Below are positions 26,934 through 34,444 of a stretch of DNA of 34,444 nt, piece after piece; the stretch's first letter is position 1, and each line of letters starts with the position of its first letter. The notes under the pieces were generated by a model. The model was not told where the DNA came from, searched no databases, and saw only the letters and a list, made by a program, of their open reading frames with translations. Source of the stretch: Candidatus Hermodarchaeota archaeon (GTDB lineage: Archaea; Asgardarchaeota; Hermodarchaeia; Hermodarchaeales; Hermodarchaeaceae); NCBI GenBank assembly GCA_016840135.1, contig JAEOSX010000144.1, forward strand, positions 1 through 34,444, in the 5' to 3' direction. Both the position numbers and the translations under genes were made by a program.

Positions 26934-27860
26934 GTGCAAATGAATAGTCAGTGTGTGAGTTGTCTTCTGCAACGTGGTTTTGAAGAAGCACAACTAGCGA
27001 CCTCTGATCTTGATTTGCAGCTTCGCGTAATGACCAAGTTGGTGAAGATTATGAACAACGCACTAACTAGGGGGAAGGGCGTTGGAAGGATTCCAGCTTA
27101 TGTTGGAACCATCAGAGATCAGACAGTACAGAAAATGACTGGCTGCTCTGATCCCTACTTAATTCTTAAGCGAGAGTCTAACGAGGCAGCGCTTCGGTTG
27201 CTTCCGAGAATCGAAGGATTTATTGAGACTGCAGAGACTCAAGAAGAACAGTTCCAACGTGCATGTCTTGCAGCCTCGCTTGGGAATGTGATAGAGTACG
27301 GTGTGTCGGGTCACGAAATACCATGGAACAATCTCGACAAATTAGTAACTCGAGCGCAAGAGGAAATGGCTATTGATGAACACCTCCAACTCTGGCAACT
27401 TCTTCAGAATGTCAAATCGGTCCTTTTCTTAACAGATAATGCTGGTGAAATCATTTTTGACCGCCCTCTATTGAAGATATTAACCAAGCTAGGAATTGAA
27501 GTCACTGTAGCTGTGAAGGGCTCTCCCGTTCTGAATGACGCAATGTTGGAAGATGCTTCTGCAGCTCGATTAGAGGAATTTTCAAAGGTAATTACCACTG
27601 GTGGTGGTGCTGTTGGTGTTATTCCCCGTTGGTGTTCCAAGAGCTTCCTTCGCCTATTCGATGAAGTAGATCTTGTTGTAGCAAAGGGAATGGGGCATTG
27701 GGAGACTCTACCCGAGTTTTCAGTTCCTAAGCCAACTGCACACTTGCTTCGTACAAAATGTGAACCAGTTGCTCGATCTCTTGGCGTCCCTAAAGGGCGT
27801 AACATAGTGAAAATCCTGAAACCTCATAAAGGACGCTTCGGACCACTTACAGCGGAATAA
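26934..27860 (+). CDS. DUF89/ARMT1-like metal-dependent phosphatase family protein
   Basis: N-terminal 'CVSCLLQRGFE', 'VLFLTDNAGEIIFDRPLLKIL', 'VKGSPVLNDAMLEDA', 'DLVVAKGMGHWETL'. Confidence 0.9.
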   Translation: MQMNSQCVSCLLQRGFEEAQLATSDLDLQLRVMTKLVKIMNNALTRGKGVGRIPAYVGTIRDQTVQKMTGCSDPYLILKRESNEAALRLLPRIEGFIETAETQEEQFQRACLAASLGNVIEYGVSGHEIPWNNLDKLVTRAQEEMAIDEHLQLWQLLQNVKSVLFLTDNAGEIIFDRPLLKILTKLGIEVTVAVKGSPVLNDAMLEDASAARLEEFSKVITTGGGAVGVIPRWCSKSFLRLFDEVDLVVAKGMGHWETLPEFSVPKPTAHLLRTKCEPVARSLGVPKGRNIVKILKPHKGRFGPLTAE

Positions 27861-27922
27861 GTGACATTCGATTATTCGAGGGGAATAGCCGCCCGTTTTA
27901 GCAATTATTAGCGCTTTTCGAT

Positions 27923-29740
27923 TCACGCGACGTAGTAGAATTCTCCACGTTGCTTCTGTTCTCTATCCAATCTGCTATCTTGTTTGTTCACTCTTGGTCT
28001 CCCAGTAGCATGGTCGCGGCGAAAGGTTACATTCATTTCTTTTAGAAAGGAATTCATACCAGTTCTTATGTCGACTGGTGAATGGCTTGTTCCCTCAATC
28101 CCAGGCTGTCCGCTGAAGACAGCTATAGTATCTGCGAAAGCAGAAATTGAAACCATATCATGTTCTACTATTAGCGCTGCTTTGCCCTGATCATGAACGA
28201 GATGGCGTATGACTTTAGCTGTAGCGAGGCGCTGTTCTATATCTAGAAACGCAGAGGGCTCGTCGACGAGATAGAGATCAGCTTTTCTAGCAAGGCAAGC
28301 GGCGATTGCTACACGTTGGAGTTCACCGCCGCTTAATTCGGTGAGCTGACGATCTTCCATCTCTGTAAGTTCAAGAGGACGGAGTACGTCCGATTTGAAG
28401 ACACTTGTGAGTACGACAGCGCCGCCTGCTGCTTGGAGCGCTTCAGTCACTGTAATGTCTTCTTCCGCCTTGATGTATTGAGGTTTATAACTGACCTTGA
28501 TCTCGGTCTCGGGTAATACACCTTCATCAGGCTCAAGTTCTTTTGCAAGTAAGCGAACGAAGGTTGTCTTTCCAATGCCATTTGCGCCTAGGATTCCAAC
28601 CACTTCACCTCGGTGTATTTGACCTGGTTCAACGGTAAGTTTGAAGTCCTCAAAGCGTTTGGTCATCCCTTCATATTCAAGAAGTAGTTCCACTGAATCC
28701 CAATATTCTGCTGTGGGCGGCCTTGTAGAGAAGCGGATTTCCTCTTCGCGGAATCGTACATTGCTGTCTGGTAAATATCCGTTTAAGTATATGTTGATGC
28801 CTTCTCGCACGCCATGCGGGTGTGATACGATACCGTAAACTCCAGCCTTACCATAGAAAATACAAACATAATCTGAGATGTAGTCAGCTACCGCTAGGTC
28901 GTGGACTACGCTAATCACGGTTTTGCCTTCAGTTGCCAAGGAGCGTATAGCTCTTGCAGTCCTGACGCGCTGATAAACATCAAGGTATGATGTTGGTTCA
29001 TCGATTAGGTACACATCAGCTTCGCGAGCCATAACAGCAGCAATAGCTACTCGTTGAAGCTCACCTCCACTGAGGACCTTGATATCTCGCTGCAGAACGC
29101 CTTGTAGTTCCAGCTGCTCCACAATCTCTGGGAGCATTCCTCTTTCATCTGTAGCGGCGAGCAGTTTTTCCACTGAGCCATCGTAGGTTTCTGGGATGGC
29201 AGAGATACTCTGGGGCTTGTAGGCAATCTTCAGTTCACCCCGAGCTGCCCTTTCGAAATAAGGCTGAAGACCAGATCCACGGTAATAGCGAATGATTTCT
29301 GCCCACTCTGGTGGCTGCTCAAACTCGCCTAAATTCGGCTTTAACTGTAAGGCAAGTATTTTGAGCGCAGTAGACTTACCAGTGCCATTAGCGCCAACAA
29401 GCCCTGTTACAGCACCAGGCGCAGGAATTGGTAACCTGAATAGTTGAAAACTATTAGGCCCGTAGCGATGCGAGGTATCCTTCTCTAGTTCATCAGCGAT
29501 ATTAACGATGCTAATCGCCTTAAAGGGACATTTGCGCGTACATATACCACATCCCGTGCAGAGCAGCTCTACTATACGTGGTTGGCTGTCTTCTTTCTCG
29601 AAGACCACTGCTTCTTCACCCATTCGGACTGGTGGGCAGAAGCGGCGGCATTCCTTTGAGCATTTGGGGGGATTACAGGATTTCGGGTCCAGTACAGCAA
29701 CACGCAAGGCAGTATCACTCCAACTTTTCGACTGTTGCAC
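27923..29740 (-). CDS. ABCE1/Rli1 ribosome-recycling ATPase
   Basis: N-terminal Fe-S domain 'CNPPKCSKECRRFCPP...CTGCGICTRKCPFKAI', two ABC domains with 'GANGTGKST', 'GANGIGKTT' and LSGGELQRVAIAA twice. Confidence 0.96.
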   Translation of the reverse strand: MQQSKSWSDTALRVAVLDPKSCNPPKCSKECRRFCPPVRMGEEAVVFEKEDSQPRIVELLCTGCGICTRKCPFKAISIVNIADELEKDTSHRYGPNSFQLFRLPIPAPGAVTGLVGANGTGKSTALKILALQLKPNLGEFEQPPEWAEIIRYYRGSGLQPYFERAARGELKIAYKPQSISAIPETYDGSVEKLLAATDERGMLPEIVEQLELQGVLQRDIKVLSGGELQRVAIAAVMAREADVYLIDEPTSYLDVYQRVRTARAIRSLATEGKTVISVVHDLAVADYISDYVCIFYGKAGVYGIVSHPHGVREGINIYLNGYLPDSNVRFREEEIRFSTRPPTAEYWDSVELLLEYEGMTKRFEDFKLTVEPGQIHRGEVVGILGANGIGKTTFVRLLAKELEPDEGVLPETEIKVSYKPQYIKAEEDITVTEALQAAGGAVVLTSVFKSDVLRPLELTEMEDRQLTELSGGELQRVAIAACLARKADLYLVDEPSAFLDIEQRLATAKVIRHLVHDQGKAALIVEHDMVSISAFADTIAVFSGQPGIEGTSHSPVDIRTGMNSFLKEMNVTFRRDHATGRPRVNKQDSRLDREQKQRGEFYYVA

Positions 29741-29793
29741 ACTTCTTTAGTCTTGTGGGCTTAATTGCCACTCGATTGACTGTGGTCAAATTT

Positions 29794-31197
29794 TTATTGG
29801 TTATTGAGCCATTTTGCTCGCTGAACCAAGAAGGAAAGAGCTGTAGCCGCACGCTGTGGTGTTGGGAAGTTGGGGATTGATGCCTTCTCAAGCAGTGGCA
29901 AGCTCTCTGCCACAATATCTCCTGCCATCCAGCAAGTGACGAGAGGCTTTGAGGTGCAAGTTCTTTTTGCCGCAATAACTGCTTTTGTGATTGCCCTGAT
30001 ATCACTGAAGGCCGGAGGGACGCAGACCACTAGCACGATGTCAACATCCCTGTTGGCTAGTAGGAGTTGTACGATCTGCTGATATGTTCCTTCATTACCT
30101 TCAGGCCCCACATCAACTGGATTATCTACAGAGCAAGATGGTGGTATGGTGGTTCTCAGGTGCTGCATGAAGGCTGAATCAAATTTAGGAACTGCCAGTC
30201 CGGCACGAGCGCAGGCATCAACAGCTAGCACACCTGGCCCTCCACTATTCGTCATAATAGCTACTCTGTCACCTGCCGGTAATGGTAACGTAGTCAGTGT
30301 CTTGCATGCATCAATGAATTCATACAATGTTTTTGCCTGAAGGATACCGGCTTGACGAAACGCGCCAGAATAGATTGCTTGCTCACCTGCTAAAGCGCCA
30401 GTATGGCTAGCTATAGCACGTGCTCCCGCGCTAGTATTTCCAGGCTTTAAAACCAGTATTGGTTTATGAGGGGAAATCGAGCGAGCTGCGGAGAGAAACT
30501 GTCGAGCTTGTCGAGCAACAAGCCCCTCAAGATAACCAGCGATCAGAAGACTGGGCTCATGTGTATTGAGATATTTGAGTAATTCATCTGGACCAACATC
30601 AGCAGCGTTACCATAGCTGACGAACATGCTCAACCCTAAGCCTTCAGCACGTGCCAGCGCGAGAAACACAGCACACATAGCTCCACTTTGCGAGATGAAA
30701 CCAAGATTTCCTTGTTGAACACGGTTTTCGAAGCTAGCATAAACGCTTTCCCAAGGCGCCGCATATCCAGCGCAATTAGGTCCTAGGAATCGAATTCCGT
30801 AATGACGAGCTTTAGCGGTTAGCTCCTCTTCTGCCTTTTCATCACCGAGTTCACTGAATCCTGAACTCATCACAATCACTGCCTTGACACCCTTTCGCCC
30901 ACAATCCTCCATCGCTTGCAACACAAGTTCCTTTCGCAGAACAATAATTGCCAAGTCCACTTCATTTGGAACGTCCTTTATGGATGGATAGACTGGCATA
31001 TCTAACAAGCGGGTCAGCCGGGGATTTACAGGAAAAATAGGACCAGAAAACCCTCCTTGGACCAAACTGTTTACCACTACAAAGCCGATTCTACCTGTCT
31101 TGTCTGACGCACCAATTACGGCTACAGATGTAGGATTGAGAAGTGGGTCTAACGGAGACAAAGGCGACCGTGAACGCCCCAATTCATCACCAGCCAT
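29794..31197 (-). CDS. ADP-forming acyl/acetyl-CoA synthetase alpha-type subunit (CoA-binding)
   Basis: 'PTSVAVIGASDKTGRIGFVVVNSLVQGGFSGPIFPVNP', 'FLGPNCAGY', 'GFISQSGAM', 'ASHTGALAG'; no ATP-grasp beta domain in the ORF. Confidence 0.88.
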   Translation of the reverse strand: MAGDELGRSRSPLSPLDPLLNPTSVAVIGASDKTGRIGFVVVNSLVQGGFSGPIFPVNPRLTRLLDMPVYPSIKDVPNEVDLAIIVLRKELVLQAMEDCGRKGVKAVIVMSSGFSELGDEKAEEELTAKARHYGIRFLGPNCAGYAAPWESVYASFENRVQQGNLGFISQSGAMCAVFLALARAEGLGLSMFVSYGNAADVGPDELLKYLNTHEPSLLIAGYLEGLVARQARQFLSAARSISPHKPILVLKPGNTSAGARAIASHTGALAGEQAIYSGAFRQAGILQAKTLYEFIDACKTLTTLPLPAGDRVAIMTNSGGPGVLAVDACARAGLAVPKFDSAFMQHLRTTIPPSCSVDNPVDVGPEGNEGTYQQIVQLLLANRDVDIVLVVCVPPAFSDIRAITKAVIAAKRTCTSKPLVTCWMAGDIVAESLPLLEKASIPNFPTPQRAATALSFLVQRAKWLNNQ

Positions 31198-31273
31198 AGA
31201 GCCGAGCTCATGGTGTCCTCGGAGTCTTCAAGACGCCTATAAGGCTTACTCCACAACTGTAGGGTGACTTGTT

Positions 31274-32203
31274 TTACACGCCTTCTACTAGTTTGGCGAT
31301 TTCTCGGAAGCGGGAACGTAGGGTCACTTCAGTGATGCCGAGAGCTGAGGCAACAGTCTGCTGCGATCTGGGTTCTCCGAGAAGTTTAGCTGCGAGATAT
31401 ATGGCGGCAGCGACATAACCCTTCGGATCCTTTCCGGATAACCGAAGTTTCTCTGTTGCCAAAGCTAGGATTTTCTTTGCCTTTTGTTCGACTTGAATGG
31501 AAAGCCCTAAGATACTAGCGAAACGGGGAACAATCTCTGCGAGATTCTGTCTTTTAGGCTTCAAATCGAGCGTCTTGACAAGAAGGACATAGCATCGTTT
31601 GATGACTCGATCCTCTTCTTCTGACGAATTTAGAACACTATCCATAGTGATTGGGAAGCCACAGGTCTTGCAAGCTGCAAATATACAGGCGGCAACCATT
31701 GCTTTGATGCTATGACCACGGAGAAGATCGTTTTTGTAGGCCTTCCTATAGTAGATAGCCGATGTCTCTCGTATATGCCCAGGCAAACTTAGCTTCTCAG
31801 CTAATCGCCTAACTTCTGTGAATGCAATGGTAAAGTTTCTTCGCCGCCACGACGAGCGGGAATTCCATCGCATAATACGTTCTAACCGACTTTGACGTTC
31901 GGCAGATATGCCGGAACCATTAACTCTGTGAGAAACGGTAGTAGAGAGACCGAAATCGGGTAGCATCTGCGTCAGAGGAAGTCCGTTTGAAGTCCTCCGC
32001 GCCTTTTCCTCTGGGGTAAATGCACGCATTCCTGGACGATGATCAATTAAGCTTTCGGAGAGAACCACTCCACAACCTGCGCAGATAAGTTCTCCTCGTT
32101 GCGGATCATGTACAATATCTAGTGAACTGCAGTCAGGACACTTTTGGACATTTGCGTGCTTTGCGATTGCTCTGTCTGGAGCATCTTCGACTTCATATGT
32201 CAA
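31274..32203 (-). CDS. tfb: Transcription initiation factor B (TFB/TFIIB)
   Basis: Zinc ribbon 'CPDCSSLDIVHDPQRGELICAGCGVVL', B-reader 'RAFTPEEKARRTSNGLPLTQMLPDFGLSTTV', two cyclin repeats. Confidence 0.95.
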   Translation of the reverse strand: MTYEVEDAPDRAIAKHANVQKCPDCSSLDIVHDPQRGELICAGCGVVLSESLIDHRPGMRAFTPEEKARRTSNGLPLTQMLPDFGLSTTVSHRVNGSGISAERQSRLERIMRWNSRSSWRRRNFTIAFTEVRRLAEKLSLPGHIRETSAIYYRKAYKNDLLRGHSIKAMVAACIFAACKTCGFPITMDSVLNSSEEEDRVIKRCYVLLVKTLDLKPKRQNLAEIVPRFASILGLSIQVEQKAKKILALATEKLRLSGKDPKGYVAAAIYLAAKLLGEPRSQQTVASALGITEVTLRSRFREIAKLVEGV

Positions 32204-32388
32204 AGGAATTTTAACCTCACTAGAAATATGTGTTCAATGTGGCTTTTTATAGCACCGCCACAATAGCAATAGAAACATCAGTTTTTTCTTAAAAAGTCCA
32301 ACAGTTTATGTATTTTAAGGGCTATCCTGCGGTAAGCTGGCTTGTTTTTTGGAGTATTTTTCCCTGCTTAATATTGACACAGGATAGA

Positions 32389-33732
32389 TTATTGCAACTG
32401 TATCTTCCCGATTTTCCATAGAGCGTCTGGGAGGAGATTTGTTGTATCGATAAGACGATTCTGCACGGCTTTTAACTTAGCTAAGGATTCCCGATAGATT
32501 TTGTGTGCAGCGATAAGAACCACGCATTCAGCACCTAATATTTCAGTGAGTGTCGCGGGGGTGAAGCCTAGTTGGCGAATTTCATCTTTAGAAAAGTGGG
32601 GATCATGAGCTAGGATTGCTGCAGGTTGATATTCGCGTAGGATATTTCTTATTTCTAGGCTGGAGGCAAAACGTGTTTCCTTTACATCGGAGCGGAAAGA
32701 GAGGCCGAGAAGACCAATACGGGAGCCCTTCACAGGCTTTCCTTGGGCATTCAAGCACCGAATGACAAGTTCTACTGTGTGTTGTGGCATAGTATCGTTG
32801 ATATGTCTAGCTTGACGGAGGAGAGTCGCGTCAATTCCAAGTTCCTTCGCCTTGTTAATGAGAAACCAAGGATAGACGGGTATACAGTGTCCCCCCACTC
32901 CGCTACTTGGACGATGAATCATACAATGCTCTCTAGTATCTTTGTTTGCAGCGTGTATTACTTCCCAAGCATCCACTCCCAAGGGCTCGCATATCTTGGC
33001 TAGGAGATTAGCGTAGGCAATGTTGAAGTCGCGGAAGGTTCCTTCAATTACTTTCGCTAATTCAGCAGCTAGTAGTGAAGATGTCCGAAGGACCTCACCG
33101 AAGACACTGTACATACCTGCTGCGGCTTCGCAGCTTGCCTTATCTAGGCCGCCAACAATCTTTGGGAATTTGTGAAGGTTACGTATCACTCGACCAACCA
33201 TCAATCTTTCAGGACTATGAGCTAATCCGAAATCTTTCCCCGCCACAAGACCGCTCTCTTCCTCTAGGATTGGCCGGACAATCTTTTCAGTCGCACCAGG
33301 CGGCATGGTCGTAGAAGTGATAACTAAATGACCCTTTTCTAGCCCTTTACCTATTTGTCGTATGGCACTACGAATTATACTATAGTCTTCTCTGCCCAGA
33401 TTATCGACAAGAAGGGGTACGAGTATAATAATGACATCAGAATCACGAGCAGCCGCTTCTCCGTCAGTCGTCGCTCGGAGTTTTCCTGCTTTGACCATTT
33501 TTTGAAGAAGTTCAGGGATTTCAGGTTCATTGATGAGAGGGCATTCGCCTTTGTTAATCAAGTCGACAATATCCTGTTTTGTACGGACACCGATTACCTT
33601 TGCGCCCTCTTTTGCAAAGGCTACTGCTACCGGGAGCCCCATGTTGCCGATACCTACAACATCTACTGTTATCTTGGATTCGCGTAGGAGCTGCGTTACA
33701 TCCTTTGCTGAGCGCCCATAAATTTTGACCAC
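32389..33732 (-). CDS. Nucleotide-sugar (UDP-ManNAc/UDP-Glc type) dehydrogenase
   Basis: 'VDVVGIGNMGLPVAVAFAKEG', 'SPERLMVG', 'GVGGHCIPVYPWFL' with catalytic Cys. Confidence 0.93.
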   Translation of the reverse strand: MVKIYGRSAKDVTQLLRESKITVDVVGIGNMGLPVAVAFAKEGAKVIGVRTKQDIVDLINKGECPLINEPEIPELLQKMVKAGKLRATTDGEAAARDSDVIIILVPLLVDNLGREDYSIIRSAIRQIGKGLEKGHLVITSTTMPPGATEKIVRPILEEESGLVAGKDFGLAHSPERLMVGRVIRNLHKFPKIVGGLDKASCEAAAGMYSVFGEVLRTSSLLAAELAKVIEGTFRDFNIAYANLLAKICEPLGVDAWEVIHAANKDTREHCMIHRPSSGVGGHCIPVYPWFLINKAKELGIDATLLRQARHINDTMPQHTVELVIRCLNAQGKPVKGSRIGLLGLSFRSDVKETRFASSLEIRNILREYQPAAILAHDPHFSKDEIRQLGFTPATLTEILGAECVVLIAAHKIYRESLAKLKAVQNRLIDTTNLLPDALWKIGKIQLQ

Positions 33733-33854
33733 AGTCTGAACCTCACCTTGATACTTTGACCATAGCCCGAACCCCCTATTCTTAAGGATTATTATTCAAC
33801 TCTTACAACGAGTGACACCGATTCGGGGAGAATAGTTTGCCATCGATTTAGGGT

Positions 33855-34444
33855 TCAAATATTGTCTGTTAGAAACGCGAAAATTCTGTGAACTACTTCA
33901 TCCAAGTATTTATGGTAGAAATGATCAGCCCCTTTGATTATTCGGATGAATTTTCTACGTGTTCGCAGTTGAGCGTGGATGGCTTCTGCTTCTGCTAAAG
34001 GAACTGTGACATCATCGCTTCCATGAATGATGTAAGTAGGGCAACTGATGTAGCGGAGAGCTTCAGTAACAATGGTTGGATCGGCTTGATCAAGACGAAT
34101 AGGGGCACTCAGAGTGACAAGGGCTGCTGGACTCGTATGGAATGCTGCAGCAATGGCGATGCTTCCTCCGAAGCTGTAACCTATTAGAATGATGCGAGAA
34201 CCATCTACGTGAGGATGCTGACCAAGGAACTCGATTGCGGCAACAACATCCTGAACCTCCCCGACACCATTGCTATAGGTGCCTTGGCTGCGGCCGACCC
34301 CCCTGAAGTTAAAACGAAGAACATTAAAACCAAGAGCCCCGGCAGCTTGAGTGATTGCGCGTCCACGCTCATCATCCATTGAACCTCCAAAGAGGGGATG
34401 AGGGTGGCAGAAAACTATACTGGGTTGTCCGGCCGTACCAACTA
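33855..34444 (-). CDS. Alpha/beta hydrolase, 5' end beyond window
   Basis: 'GYSFGG' nucleophile elbow, 'HGSDDVTVP', 'GADHFYH'. The frame continues open to the window edge (VGTAGQPSIVFCHPHPLFGGSMDDERG...), so the listed start at 34379 is internal. Confidence 0.88.
   Translation of the reverse strand, partial: VGTAGQPSIVFCHPHPLFGGSMDDERGRAITQAAGALGFNVLRFNFRGVGRSQGTYSNGVGEVQDVVAAIEFLGQHPHVDGSRIILIGYSFGGSIAIAAAFHTSPAALVTLSAPIRLDQADPTIVTEALRYISCPTYIIHGSDDVTVPLAEAEAIHAQLRTRRKFIRIIKGADHFYHKYLDEVVHRIFAFLTDNI

Noticed and set aside
29794-31197. ADP-forming acyl-CoA synthetase alpha subunit without adjacent beta subunit
   Set aside because: Unlinked alpha and beta subunits are common in archaea; not informative without the whole genome.
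34205-34390. 61-aa minus-strand ORF at the window end
   Set aside because: Alternate frame of the alpha/beta hydrolase, which is clearly coding across this region.
1-34444. CRISPR arrays, transposases, integrases or other mobile-element signatures
   Set aside because: No regular direct-repeat array and no transposase/integrase-like ORF seen by eye; the region reads as conserved chromosomal core.

Overview
The window looks like a chromosomal segment from an archaeon that is probably an Asgard lineage; this is inferred from gene content and no search was run. It encodes archaeal informational genes: LeuRS, a ThrRS without an editing domain, family-B DNA polymerase, TFB, ABCE1/Rli1 and two tRNA-Arg genes with encoded CCA. 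It also encodes several eukaryotic-signature proteins. The main feature is at about 1-3.9 kb: a compact ubiquitin-conjugation locus (RING-like protein, ubiquitin-like modifier, E2, and an E1 with a C-terminal ubiquitin-fold domain). Next to it is a divergent Vps23-like UEV plus steadiness-box protein (ESCRT-I). The modifier ends exactly in Gly-Gly, aligns closely with eukaryotic ubiquitin, and lacks the equivalents of K48, K63 and Ile44. A second region of interest at about 16.9-19.5 kb has a divergent actin-family gene next to three coiled-coil ORFs. Other notable items are a NIF3-family protein and an M24 paralog with apparently lost metal ligands, a cytosolic Ig/DUF11-like repeat protein, and a zinc-ribbon Yip1-like membrane protein. 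I saw no CRISPR array, rRNA or mobile element.
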